Source: Anaeramoeba flamelloides
Taxonomy: Eukaryota; Metamonada; Anaeramoebidae
Assembly (NCBI GenBank): GCA_027625915.1
Contig: JANTQA010000008.1
Coordinates: forward strand, 13,269,001-13,333,000
Direction: 5' to 3'
DNA length: 64,000 nucleotides
The notes beneath the pieces were generated by a model. The model was not told the origin of the DNA. It saw nothing but the letters and a program-made list of their open reading frames with translations, and searched no databases. Shown piece after piece: positions 10,011 to 22,315 of this stretch (position 1 is its first letter; every line of letters starts with the position of its first letter). Position numbers and translations under genes: made by a program.

Positions 10011-13000
10011 TTAATTATTTATTTTCAAAAAATATGAATGCCCATGGTCATTTGGTGAAGCTTTTATTTTTATATTTTTAAGTTTATCATTTGTAATTTG
10101 TAAATAATATGCCTCATTTTTGGTTGAATAATTGTAATTAGGTGCACTCCAAATTGTATAAACAAGTTCAAAATGTATTTGCCAGCCTTTTTGTATTGTT
10201 TGATGCGAACGAATAATCATCTCCAAATCGTTCTTGTCAAGAAATTTTTTTGCAGAGTCTTTTCCGAATAAATATCCCGATCCTTTTTATCAGGGATTAT
10301 AGAATTATTAAATAATTAAAATAAAATAAGATGGGAATTGAAGTTTTTTATAAAAAGAAATAGATTTTTTTAATTAAACAAAATATTTTTTTTTATTCTG
10401 AATTTAAAAAGCGAAATTCTTTGTTAAAATATGGTTGTATAAATTAAATTTTTTCGTCTTCACAAATTGATAACTTTAGTTCCCTTTTAAAAAATTCTCC
10501 AATCAAAATTTGAAAATAAATTTCACTTTTTGAATAAAATTATATTAAATAACCAAGAAACATAAATATAATATAAATTCTAGTAAATTTTAAAAAATGC
10601 CTCAGTATGTTCAGAGATTTTATTTAGTAAAATATCTTATCAGTCCTTTTTTTTTTTTTTTTTCATTTTTTAACAATATTATTTGGGAGATTTGATTTTC
10701 AAAAGAAATAATCTTTAATTTTTGTATTAGTAAAGAATTTTTTTGATATTAATTTGAATTGTTGAGAGATATATTATTTAATTTATAAAATAATTTATGT
10801 GCATTGAAATATTTACAAATTGAAATAAAGTTTAAGAAATTCCATAAAATATTGAAATACCTCTTTAACAAAGAATTTTTCAATATTTTTATTAAAGCAT
10901 CCAAAAAAAAAAGATTTTAATTTGTAATTTTTTATAATTTTTAAATATTATTGAAAATAATAAAGCATAATATTCTTTTGAATCCAAAATGATATGTAAT
11001 GAATTGCAGGACGCAAATATATAAAAACCTTATTAAAAAAGAATTAATAAGATAAATTATATTTCATTGAAAACTCTAATAATAGACAATATTTTATAAA
11101 TATAATTTAATTTATACTTTTTCAAAAATTAAATCAAAATTTTTAAGAAAATTATTTAATATTTCAATATAAAAATTAAAGAAACTGTTCTTTTCTTAAC
11201 TTTTCTTTCTTTTTTTTTTTATGGATCAAGATTTAAAATTCCATAATAAGATAATTCTTAATAAAATCAAAAATATATTGGCTATACAAGTAAAAAATGT
11301 GGATGTCCCAATACTCGTAAAAATATATATTGTAATTCAATTAATTCTTAAAAGATCTATGAGAATTAAAAACTATTCTATTATTATGTTTTCTTTTAGA
11401 AATTTAGATAATTTCCAATCCTAACAATTAGAGGATATAGTTTGCATTAAAATTATATTGTTGAATAATTTATTTATTGTTTTTTTTTTAAAAAAAGTTT
11501 TTTAAAATTACCTCTAGGTGATATTTTCCAATTCTTGATAGTTTCATCGGGATCAGACCAAATAAGATCACTATAAGCCCCAAAATAAGAGACTTCCTTA
11601 AAACGGTCAATTTGTTTCAATTGAAAAATTGTTTCAACACCTAAAAGTATTAAATAATATAAAAAAAAGTTAATTAAAAATATATAATTATTTTAATTCA
11701 TTAGTAAGAATTTTTTTTTAAAGATATTATAAAAAGAGTTGATTTGTACTTGGAGAAATTCCACCATGAACACAAAAATATTTTCCATTGACAATCTATT
11801 TAAATATAAATAATTAGAAAAAAGTTATTAAATGGAAATATTTATAGTTAGTATATATATATTATTTTTAAAAAAATGAAATTCAAATATCAGTAAAAGA
11901 AAAAAAAAAAAAAAATTTGATGTCTTAATATTTTAAATTTTTTTACTAAATTTGTCTTAGTTAAAAAATAATTAATTAAATATTTACTGCAGAGATTGGT
12001 AAATGATCAAAAATGTCATTAAAAATTTTCCAGGGTTCAGATCCTTCATTAAAAAATTTCTTGCATTCTTCATAAAAGCCATATTCCTAAAGTTCAGTCA
12101 AATCAAGATGTTAAAAAAATAATATATTAAAAATATTAAAATAATAATAATAATAATTTTAATAAAGATGCTTTTTAATTAAAAAGTAAAAGATATTATT
12201 ATTTTTTGAATTATTAAGGTTTTTTATTTTTCAGCTAAAAATTATTAGATTTTTTTACTAATGATCACAATTCAAAATTATTATTTTGAATAATTTTTTT
12301 TTTGAATTCCTTTTCAAAAGTTTAAAGATAAAACCCAAAACAATAGTATTCTAGAATTTAAAAATTAATATTTAGAACCTCCAAAGGTAAATATTTTTTT
12401 AAATTTTTAATTTCAAGATTTAATTAATAATGATTAACATAATAAAAATTTAAAGATTGCTTATTATAGTTTCCTTTCTATGAAGAATGTTGATTATTTT
12501 CATATTATTTCCAAAGTCTGGAAATAAATTGTTAAAAAATAATCTCAGAGTTAATCAAATTTTTTTTTAAAACAATTGAATTTTGAGGTGACTAATCAAC
12601 ATATTGCGACAAATTTAAGAAAGATATTTTTCGGCTTTAAAATCTGAATATTGATATTTCAACCTTTAAATTTATATTAAAAGAGATATTTTTTTCTGAA
12701 ATTCTTGGGTTTTTTTGACTGATTTGTGGTTCTAATTTTAGTTGATTCGAATCAATTTTTAGTACTAATTTCAAAAAGGAATTTATAAAGAAGAATCAGA
12801 ACCAAAAAGTACTAATATCATTTACGTCCAAGAACTACAAACTGTAATAGTGTGTGATTCTATGACAAAAGTTAATTCAGTAATACCGAAAGACAGTGAA
12901 AGCATTTTATGTTCTGGTACAGTTGTAGAAAGAACAAGAAAAGAAAAAACACAAAGATGAATATATTGCAAATATGTTAAAACGAGGATTTGAATACAAA

Positions 13001-13960
13001 ACCGATCTCGATCAGAAAAATTTTATTTGTGTTCTCAATTTAAGTCTGAAAAACTAAATAAAAAAAAACAACCACACTCTCCACAGACTGATTGAAAAAT
13101 TCAAAAAAAAAAAAGAGATTACAAAAAATAATGGTTTATGAAAAGAAAAAGTAAAATTATAAAAAATGTTACCTGGTTTGTTGCTCTTGTTTCATGGTTC
13201 CTATTTTAAAAAATGTAAATAAAGAAAGAGACAAAAAAATTGAAACCCAAAATAGAAGAAAGGATCACCCTTTAAAAGATCGGAAAATTGTGCCGAAAGA
13301 AAAAATTATAAAAATCCTTACCCGCGCAGCAAATATATTTGTTTCGGAAATCTGAAAAAAAAATAAATCAATTAGTATTGATAATTATAGGTGAGGTTTA
13401 CATTTGTTGCATTTAAAGAAAGTAAAAATAAGAGAGATAAGAACATAAAATTTTAGACGAAAAATTCAGCTAAAGAAAAAAGAACAAAAAAAATAATCAA
13501 AAAAAATGAAAAGTACTTTATTTTTAAAAGTAAAAGGAGTGTGATCACTTTAATGCTGTGGTTTCCTCGATCAACATAATCACCTAAGAAAAGATATTTG
13601 TTGTCTTGAATATCTAGGATTGGTTCAGTACTTTCTTCATTATCATTAAACATGCCTAAAAGATCGAAAAATTGCCTGTTGATTGAGATTAAGAATTTTG
13701 AATCGTTTCCAAGTGTTATTTTGTTTCACAAATTGAAAAGAATACTGAAGGTAAGTACGTAAGAAAAATATTAACAAACAAAAGAATCAAAATTTTTACC
13801 CATGAATATCACCAACAATACGAATAGGATCTTTGAGTGCTAAAACATTATTTTCACAAAGTAGTATCGAAGTTACTTGATATGAAATCTTATGTAGTAC
13901 TTCTAGAGAATAAGTTTCTTCTGTTTGACAAATTTTTTCAATTAAAGAATCCACCTCCAT
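10011..13960 (-). CDS. PPP-family Ser/Thr protein phosphatase catalytic subunit (PP2A/PP4/PP6-like)
   Basis: Complete gene of eight exons: 13960-13800, 13675-13517, 13351-13322, 13200-13173, 12086-11988, 11795-11750, 11640-11512, 10282-10011. They sum to 924 nt, all phases agree, and the product is 307 residues, the usual length for this family. Motifs: GDIHG (50-54), GDYVDRG (85-91), RGNHE (116-120), HGG (169-171), WSDPDE (202-207), SPRG (215-218), H244 in RSHQ, and SAPNY (263-267). These supply the bimetal site and catalytic His. YTIWSAPNY and GSGYLFG favour the PP2A/4/6 branch over PP1. Oddities: the usual Cys after SAPNY is Asn, and the tail reads HSYFLKINN, so the conserved terminal DYFL that PP2A-type enzymes methylate is not at the end. 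Two exons are only 30 and 28 nt. Introns run from 109 to 1229 nt. Confidence 0.93.
12597..12676. repeat. Foldback family D, copy 1 (inside a phosphatase intron)
   Basis: GCGACAAATTTAAGAAAGAT and CTGAATATTGATATTTCAAC match the reverse complement of the element at 61669-61765. This copy lacks one well-preserved arm. It lies in the 1086-nt intron 4 of the phosphatase gene. Confidence 0.6.
12786..13060 (+). pseudogene. Protein-like plus-strand stretch within phosphatase intron 4
   Basis: One frame reads as convincing protein for about 60 residues (IIYVQELQTVIVCDSM, then SESILCSGTVVERTRKEKTQ). Further protein-like sequence in another frame follows (DEYIANMLKRGFEYKTDLD). It is antisense to the host gene, has no start Met and no recognised domain. 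It is probably a relic of a gene or element inserted into the intron. Confidence 0.35.
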
Positions 13961-16039
13961 TGCAAATAAACAATAAGAAAAAAATTAAAAAATGATTTAT
14001 TTTGAATTAAAAATTTCAATTTTCAAAAAATATAAAATTTAATACTCTTAGAGTTAAATTAATCGACTTTTATCTCAAACAAAAAGATTTCTTGAATGTT
14101 GGACAAGGTTTGGGTATGTGGTTTGGGCAGTATTATATAAATATTTAAATTTAATCGATCTTGGTATTTATATTGGTTTCTTATTGATTGTTATTCACTC
14201 ATAATCAATTTCACCAACAACACCGACTATAATACCAATAACTGAATTTTCAATGTAAAAAAAATGAGAGTGTAAATGTCTCATTATATTGGGATTTTGG
14301 TTTAAGAATTTGAGAAAAAAGTGAAAAATTTTTTATGTATCTAGTCAAAAACAATATTTTCCTTTAAACTTATGGAGTAACTTACTCTCTCAAAATCATG
14401 TTATTAAAGTAGTCTTCATTTGTTAACAAAATTTAAATAACAAAAAAAAAAGATTCCAAGAAAATCTTTTCCAAAAAATATAATTAAAAAAAAAAAGTTT
14501 AAGGGAGTAGCTAAGGAAAAGGAAAATTTTTCGCTTTTTTACAATTCTGATATGGATAAGAAAATAACATTTTTTACTTTGGTTGTAACTCATTGATTTT
14601 TATTATTTAAAGTACTTCATTCATTAGATTTTTTAAATTTTTTTTTAAAGTCTCAAAGAAATTGACACAATAGAATGTTGAGCTGAATTGTTTAAAATAG
14701 TGTTTTGAATGTTGAATGTCTTATCTTTCATCCTTATCTCAACATTCTATTTTGGCTTTTAATTTTTTCATTTTTTATTTTTTCATCATTTTTGAATTTT
14801 TTTAATCATTACAACAAAAAATATTTAGAAATATTTTTTTATCAGTGACATTTGGGATTAATGGATTTTTTTAAAAAGAACAATAACATTACAACCGAGA
14901 GAAGCACAAAAGGAAATAGGAGTGGAGCTTAAATAGCTAGAAGGGTTCCAAAAAATAATAATTATCCAAAACATTACTTGTTAGGATTTTAAATAGTCGG
15001 ATTTGGTGGAATTGGAGAAGTGAATATGATTATATTTTAACAAATTTTAAACGAAAAAATTGTTATAAGTTTTATTCTAAGAATCTAAAATTATCCCCTC
15101 CCAAAAAAAAAAAAAAAACGCCATTACAAAAACTTGGATACATCTAAAATCAAAAATAGGAAAGCAGAAAAAAACTCACATTATTATATTTTTCCAAACG
15201 TAATATAAAATAACATATAACTAATATATTATTAATTTTTTCATTAGTACTCCTTTTTCCCCAAATAAAAGAAAACAATATAAAACAAAAAAATCAAAAT
15301 CAGTCTGTCAAAAATAATAAAACTATCTGAACATAAAATGCATTGGTAAATATGTTAAAAACCCCCCAACTATTGTTGATCAATCAAATGATAAGATACC
15401 ATGGGCCAATTGTATGTGATTTTTCAATTTAAGAAACTCAACACTAACATTCTATCAAACGATAGAACAAAAAAATTCCAGATCAAACGAAACATAGTTC
15501 GTAACTGAAAAAAACAAAATGAAAACAAAACAAAAAAGATAAAAAAAAGAAATAGTTTGTAAAATCAAATAATTACAAATTGAATGTAAAGTATGATATT
15601 TCTAATTCTTTCGACTGTTTTAAAGTTGCCAAAATTTTTGGAATTAAGTTTTAAAAGAAAAAAAAAATTATAACTATTTTATCTATATATTCTCTTTTTT
15701 TTATTGTTGAACAGTACTAAAACAAAAATAACAAATAATTTTTTAAAATAAATTTTTAGAGAATCTACGATCATACACCACTAAAATACAATACTCTTAT
15801 CTCATCTCTCTCAAATTTTTATCATGTCTTATGGTGTTGCTACTCATTTAAAAGGATTTTTTATTTTATAAAAATCTTTAAAAGAGAATCCATTTATTTG
15901 AATATCAGGGAATAATTTATTGTTTTAAATTGGAAAAAATACTTTTTTTTTTTATTTTTTTTTATTGTTTTTTATTTTATTTTTTGTAATAAAATGAAAA
16001 TTTAAGAAAGTTTCAGTTTATTTCAAAAATTTAAAAAAA
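13961..16039. other. AT-rich spacer upstream of the phosphatase gene
   Basis: No gene is supported. A perfect 14-bp inverted repeat (AATAGAATGTTGAG at 14669-14682 and its complement at 14739-14752) is the only clear structure. The rest is homopolymer-rich. Confidence 0.5.
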
Positions 16040-16830
16040 AAAAAAAGCCGTTAGTTTTTCCATCATTGTAAGAATTGAGTAAAATCTATGATTTTTCTCT
16101 ATTCTTTTGAATTCTAGAAAAGTTGTGCACTCTACGGACACTTTTCGTTAAGTTTTTCAGAATTCAAAAGAATTGAGTAAAATCTATGATTTTTCTATAT
16201 TATTATGAATTCTGAGAGACTGCATTTATCTATTTATTTATTGCGAGAAAGGAATAATCAAAGAAAATTTACTAAATAAAAAAGAGAAGAAGAAAAATAA
16301 TTAAAATATTAAAGTAAAAAAAAAAAAATATTATATCATTTAGATGACCAAATTAAAAATTATCCACTGTTCTTAGGTTTTTCAGGAGTTGTAAGAATTG
16401 AGTAAAACCCCGATTTTAATAAATTCTTTCGAATTCTGGAAAACCATCGTTAGGATTTTTTTTTTTTTTGATAAATAAAAAGAAAATTTTTGAAATTTTC
16501 TTTTTATTTCTCAAATTAAAAAAAAGCGTAGTTAAGTTTTCTTGAGTTTTCTGTTTATTGGAAAATACATAGATTTTCGTGAGTTTTTTTTTGAGTTTTC
16601 TATTTATTTTGAAAATCAATAGATTTTCGTTCGGTTTTTTTTACTTTAGAAATAAACCTAAAATTTTAATAAATTTTCGGTTTATTTCTAAAAGTAAAAA
16701 AAAACCTAGAAAACTTCACTAATAAAATAGAAAACCTCAAAAAAATCTAGAAAACTTAACAAATAAAACAGAATACCTCAAGAAAACCTTGGCACTCGAC
16801 GGCACTCGACGACACGTACCCTGAAACAGG
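16040..16830. repeat. Array of concatenated palindromic units (family C, copy 2)
   Basis: The same unit types as at 9237-9835 are found: CAGAATTCAAAAGAATTGAG followed by TAAAATCTATG and its inverted partner; AGAAAATTTTTGAAATTTTC; and TTTACTTTAGAAATAAACCT. The array ends in repeated GGCACTCGACGGCACTCGAC, the complement of the GTGCCGTAGAGTGCC type of junction. Confidence 0.7.
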
Positions 16831-17941
16831 AGGAGTAAAAACCCTATTGAAAGATTATCAGTAATAAATAAAGATACCACAAACTGTGATTAATAAAATT
16901 GATATTCGATGACTCCAAAGAGTGGGGGCACTATGTACCCGATTTTTTATATATTTTAACTATTTTAGGAATTTTTTATTTCAATTTTTTATTTTCAATT
17001 TATTCTTCATAACCTTAAGTTTTCTAATCATAAGAGCTTTGATGAAAAATTCTCGACAAGAACAATAAATTTGGTGATTTTCATTTTTACATCAACCACT
17101 TTGTGAAACTAAAAATCTTTGTTGTGGGGAGTTGTCTTAGAATATTTTATATTTAATAGGTATTTTTAAAATGAGTAGAAAAGGATAAATATAAAAACTA
17201 AATTAATTATCAGAGATATGTAAAAATGGATTTGTTTTCAATTTACAATTATTCCTTACTATTTTTCCGAAGTCAAAAAAATAAGGATTCTTTTCAAAAT
17301 GGACATTTTTTACTATATACAACAAATAAATGCTATAATCATTGTGGATCTAATTAAAAATTTTTTTCTGTTACTGTTTTTGAATAAGATTGAATGATAA
17401 TTTGAATCAATCAATTTTAATAGATCAAATTTTTTTTTGTAAAAAAAAATATTCATAAACTATAAATCAAAAGTATTTTTTGTTCAGATTACAAATTCAA
17501 ACCAAAGAAAAAAATAAAATAAAATAAAAATATACTGTTTAATAATGAAAATATTTTTATAAAATCTTTTTACTATAAGATCGGTTATCTAAGTTATTAT
17601 TTTGTCAAAATTAGAATTTTTGAAAAATACAATATTTTTTGTTGTTTAAAAAATTTCGAAAAAAAGAAGAAAAGTAAAAATCTCAAAAACAAAATAAAAT
17701 TAGTTTAATTAATATAAAAAAATTTATGCCAGATTAATTATTTTGTGTTTCAAAAATTTTGTGTAACATATTTTGTTTTCAAGTAATAATGAAGATTTTC
17801 CAAAAATAAAAGAAGAATTTTTTTTAAAGTTAAAAAATTATTTTAATTTCAAATGATATTTCTCGTTATCGAGAATCAAAATAGGAATTAATTGTTAATT
17901 TTTTTCAAAAAGAACTAAATTATTTGAATTTATGATCAAAT
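16831..17941. other. AT-rich spacer downstream of HSP70
   Basis: Nothing recognisable is seen apart from long A and T runs. It should contain the 3' untranslated region and polyadenylation signals of the HSP70 gene immediately below 17942. Confidence 0.45.
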
Positions 17942-19954
17942 TTAATCAATTTCTTCGATACCAACATCTTCTTCTTGTTCTTCGGTAGATTGTGGTTGTT
18001 GTCCACCCATTCCACCCATTCCGCCCATTCCGCCCATTCCACCCATTCCACCCATTCCTTGCCCACCCATTCCTCCCATTCCACCCATTCCTTGCCCACC
18101 TGTTTTTTGATATAACTCTGTAATAATTGGAGAACAAACACCTTCAATTTCTTTTAATTTATCATCGTATTCTTCTTTTGTTGCTTCCATGTTATTGTCT
18201 AACCATTTGATACCCTCTTCACAAGTTTTCATTATTTTGTTTTTATTTTCTTCAGAGATTTGATCTTTGACCTTTTCTTCTGTCACTGTTCTTTTCATTG
18301 TGTAACAGTACTGCTCAAATCCGTTTCTTGACTCAATTCTGGCTTTGGCATCTTCGTCTTGCTTTTTGAATTTTTCGCTTTCTTTAACCATTCGTTCAAT
18401 ATCTTCTTCGGATAATCTACCTCTTTCATTTTTGATAACAATATTTTTTTTTTTCCCTGTGGTCTTATCATGAGCTGTGACATTCATGATTCCATTTTGA
18501 TCAAGGCTGAATGTGACTTCAATTTGTGGAACACCTCTTGGCGCAGGCGGAATCCCCATGAGCTCAAATTTACCCAATAAATTGTTATTCACTGTCCGAG
18601 TTCTTTCGCCTTCAAAAACTTGGATCAAGACACCCGGCTGGTTGTCTTGATAGGTCGAGAAAATTTTGGATTTGTCTGTTGGGATTGGGGTATTCCTTGG
18701 AATAAGTACAGTCATAATCCCACCAGCAGTCTCAATACCTAAGGACAATGGTGCAACATCAACCAAGACTACGTCTTCAACATTTTGGTTTTGCACACCA
18801 GACATTATTGCGCCCTGCACTGCTGCACCATAGGCTACAGCTTCGTCAGGATTGATTGCCTTTGATAATTCCTTTCCGTTGAAATATTGGGATAACAATT
18901 CCTGGATCTTTGGAATTCTGGTTGATCCTCCAACCAAGACAACTTCATGAACCTCAGATTTGGAAGCCTTGGCGTCTCTTAGTACCTTGGCGACAGGGTC
19001 TAACGTTGATCTAAATAATGTTCCACAGAGTTCTTCAAATCTTGCCCTGGAAATGGTTGTTTGGTAGTCGTATCCGTCATAAAGAGAATCTACAGTGATC
19101 GTTGCAAATGTGGCATTGGACAAAGTTCTCTTTGCTCTTTCGCATGCCGTTCTTAATCTTCTCATGGATCTTGGGTTTTTTGTTATGTTTCCTTTCGCTT
19201 GTCTGTTTTTTCTTTTGAAATCGTCGATACAAAAGTCAACCATTCTGTTATCAAAATCTTCTCCTCCAAGATGGGTGTCCCCTGCGGTTGCCTTTACTTC
19301 GAAGACCCCTTCTTCAATTGACAACAAGGAGACATCAAAGGTTCCACCACCGAGATCAAAGACTAAGATATTCTTTTCTCCTGTCACTTTTTTTTTGCCA
19401 AACCCATAGGCCAAGGCTGCTGCTGTTGGCTCGTTGATGATTCTTCTTACATTTAACCCAGAAATGACACCTGCATCCTTTGTCGCTGTTCTTTGAGAAT
19501 CGTTGAAATATGCTGGGACAGTGATCACCGCTTCTTTAACTTCGCTGCCAATGAAGGTCTCTGCAGTTTCCTTCATCTTGGTTAACACCATTGCACTAAT
19601 TTCCTCGGGTGCAAATTGCTTCGTTTCACCCCTGTATAGAACCTCAATGTGTGGCTTGTCTCCTTCCTTGCATACAACTTTAAATGGCCACAAAACCATA
19701 TCCGATTGCACAATGTCATCTGAAAACTTTCTCCCAATCAGTCTCTTGGCATCAAAGACTGTGTTTTTTGGGTTGTTGGCAACCTGCGTGTATGCTGATT
19801 CACCCACAAGTCTTTCGTTTTCGGTAAAGGCAACATACGATGGCGTGGTTCTGTTACCCATCGTATTTGCAATAATTTCAACACGATCGTTTTGGAAAAC
19901 ACCGACACATGAGTAGGTTGTTCCCAAGTCAATTCCAATAATTGTACTTGTCAT
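17942..19954 (-). CDS. HSP70: Cytosolic heat-shock protein 70
   Basis: Intronless, complete 670-residue ATP-dependent chaperone. The nucleotide-binding domain starts with [15 protein letters not shown] (residues 6-20), then AYFNDSQR, the phosphate-2 motif [14 protein letters not shown] and [13 protein letters not shown], with the hydrophobic linker and substrate-binding domain ([13 protein letters not shown]) following. The C-terminal tail is a GGMG/GGQG repeat typical of cytosolic HSP70 with Hop/Hip-type partners. The last four residues are EEID instead of the canonical EEVD that binds TPR cochaperones; Ile for Val is conservative. There is no signal peptide and no KDEL, which excludes BiP. 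The sequence is GC-richer than its surroundings, as expected for a highly expressed gene. Absence of introns is common for heat-inducible HSP70. I could not identify a convincing heat-shock element array upstream. Confidence 0.98.
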   Translation of the reverse strand: MTSTIIGIDLGTTYSCVGVFQNDRVEIIANTMGNRTTPSYVAFTENERLVGESAYTQVANNPKNTVFDAKRLIGRKFSDDIVQSDMVLWPFKVVCKEGDKPHIEVLYRGETKQFAPEEISAMVLTKMKETAETFIGSEVKEAVITVPAYFNDSQRTATKDAGVISGLNVRRIINEPTAAALAYGFGKKKVTGEKNILVFDLGGGTFDVSLLSIEEGVFEVKATAGDTHLGGEDFDNRMVDFCIDDFKRKNRQAKGNITKNPRSMRRLRTACERAKRTLSNATFATITVDSLYDGYDYQTTISRARFEELCGTLFRSTLDPVAKVLRDAKASKSEVHEVVLVGGSTRIPKIQELLSQYFNGKELSKAINPDEAVAYGAAVQGAIMSGVQNQNVEDVVLVDVAPLSLGIETAGGIMTVLIPRNTPIPTDKSKIFSTYQDNQPGVLIQVFEGERTRTVNNNLLGKFELMGIPPAPRGVPQIEVTFSLDQNGIMNVTAHDKTTGKKKNIVIKNERGRLSEEDIERMVKESEKFKKQDEDAKARIESRNGFEQYCYTMKRTVTEEKVKDQISEENKNKIMKTCEEGIKWLDNNMEATKEEYDDKLKEIEGVCSPIITELYQKTGGQGMGGMGGMGGQGMGGMGGMGGMGGMGGMGGQQPQSTEEQEEDVGIEEID

Positions 19955-22315
19955 TTTAAATTCCTAATGTCAAAATATTTAAGTTTAGATTTGTTTAAAT
20001 AAACTGATCTTAATAAAAAAATGAAACTTTGTAGTATTTTTTTGTTACTTTAAGAGAAAAACAAGAAAGGAACTTGTACTTTCTATGATGACAATTCTTT
20101 TTGATCAAGACTGAAAATAAAATTTTGATCAATTCCTTAAATGTAATTTTCTTATAATTACTTCTTTTTTGATTGAAAAGTGATGAATCTGATCATTTTT
20201 TAAAATGACTAGAAAGAGGTTAAATATTCTTTTTTCAAGATACCAATTCGAAACTGTCACAAAACCCAAGTCCAAATGAGATTTTTTTTTTCAAGAGCTA
20301 TCAAAAATTTTTTTTGTTGAGAAAAAGTAATATTTTTTTTAGCATTTTAAAGAAATCCTTTGTTTAAAAAATAGACCTATGGTAGGCTTACTTTACAACA
20401 TAATTGAAATTATTAATATAATTATTAGTTGTTCTTTTATCTATGAATACTATTTTTTAATGATTTATTTGGTTTTCTAAAAATGATATAAAGTTTTAAA
20501 TTGATCTTTTCACAAAAATTTGTCAAAGGAATTATTAGTATAAACTAATAAAAAGTGGGTCAATTGAATTTTCAAAGATTATTTCTCAATAGATATGCGA
20601 AAAAAAGAATAACTTTGATTTTGAGCTTTTTTCAATGAATGAGTAATTTCATTTATTTTAGGTTTTTGAATTTAATTTTTTTTTAAGGGATTAGTCTCTA
20701 TTAATTTTTTTTTTTGACCATTAACTTAATAAGGAATCCTTATCTTGAAATATGTTTAAAATTGAAAATAGACAGTTTTTTTCAATGTTAGAACTTTGAG
20801 TTCCTGCTTTTTTAAAAATTTTATAATTCTGTCAAAAAAAGTGACTTTTAAAATTTTTTTTTTGAAAAAAGATCTTAAAGAATGAGAATTTTTTGATACA
20901 TTTTGGGTTTAATTATTTTCTCAAAAATAATATTTATTCTCATTTTTAAAAACGAAAAAATAATTTAAAACTGGTGAATATTTTCCCCTTCACTTCTATT
21001 CATCCAACTTGACTCTATAAAGAACTCAATTTGTTTTATCAATAATTTCTTTTTTAAAAAAATAGTTCTTATTCTTTTCTTTGATTTTTTTTTGACTCTG
21101 ACAAAAACTTTTGGGATGGTAATTTGGAAACACTTAAAAAAACTTCAAATTCAACCAAAACAAAAGAGTGTAAACTGAAAAAGTAGATTCATGGAAAAAA
21201 AGAATGGTACAATATAAAAAACGAAAATCTTTTATTAAGAGTAAAGCATATATTGTATATTTTTTCCGAATCAAAATATGTTTTCATACAAATCCAAAAA
21301 AACCCTTTCAGGTTTATTTTTCAAACTATTTTTTGTACGTCTTCTACAAACATAACAAGGTTTTGCTTTCTTGCTCATATTTTTTTTTATTTTTTGTATT
21401 TTTGCTAAAAGTTGAAAAAAAGCAACTTTCAAAAAAGTGAAAAAATGCAAAAATTTTTTATTTCTATAAAATCAATAACTAAATTTAATTAATGTCATTT
21501 AGCAAGATTTCATTAATATACAAAGAAATTTTTCACTTTGATTTCAAATCTAAGTAATTGGCAAAAAAAATTCTAAATCTCTATTAAATTTACCTAAAAA
21601 AATTTAATATTAACTAGTCTCTTAATGTTTTCTGTTTAAACAAAGTGAAAAAGTTTTCAGAATTAAATTATTTTTCTAGTTTTTTGTTTTAATGAAATCA
21701 GGACTTTTTTTAAAAAAGGGTACTTTTCTTCTCAATTCTAATCTCAAGGTCATATTCTAATCTTGAGGTATAAATTGGTTAAATAGAAACGTTCCAATAC
21801 TGATATTTGAATTCTAAATGGCGTAATATTTTCACTTCTTTTTCCAAATTTTTTTTTAAACAATAGTCCTCAAAGAAATATTTGGTAATTTAAAAAATCG
21901 ATTTAAAAAATGAAATTTAGAAATGAAGTGAAGATTTTTTCCCATTTAGAATTCAAATACCAGTATTTAACGGTTGAAAAACTTTTGACCTTAAATTATA
22001 TTCAAGTTCTTTGCCAACCTTATTTGTAAAACAAAAAACTAATTAAAAGATTTAATCATAATTTTTTTTTTTACTTTTTTAACAAAGGATACTTGAAAAA
22101 AGTTTTTAAAAGAGTTCTCACGTTTTAAATATGACCAGATTTAATTTTCCGATTGTTATAAAATTTTTTATTTTCAATCTTTAATTTTACTACATTCAGA
22201 TTCACTTTTAAGGCACAACGTTTCAATCCAGATTAAGACGGCAAAAAAACCCAAATTAAGTAATAAAACTTCAAATTCAAGTAAAATAATATGTTCAAGA
22301 AAAAATTCAGAATTT
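19955..22315. other. AT-rich spacer upstream of HSP70
   Basis: This holds the presumed HSP70 promoter just above 19954. No gene is supported; a 78-codon open stretch at 21204-21440 (+) is Lys/Phe-rich without motifs. One foldback of family A lies at 21799-21964, and a partial relative of its arm (ACTGGTGAATATTTTCCCCT) at about 20969. Confidence 0.45.
21799..21964. repeat. Foldback family A, copy 2
   Basis: The left arm is ACTGATATTTGAATTCTAAA continuing to TTCACTTC. The right arm GAAGTGAAGATTTTTTCCCA continues to TTCAAATACCAGT. Length and internal sequence match copy 1 at 7841-8015. Confidence 0.75.

Noticed and set aside
11221-11424. 67-codon plus-strand frame, MDQDLKFHNK...
   Set aside because: It lies in a phosphatase intron, has no motif, and adjoining frames look equally plausible.
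19095-19916. Plus-strand frames of 104 and 137 codons
   Set aside because: Antisense shadows of the highly conserved HSP70 coding sequence.
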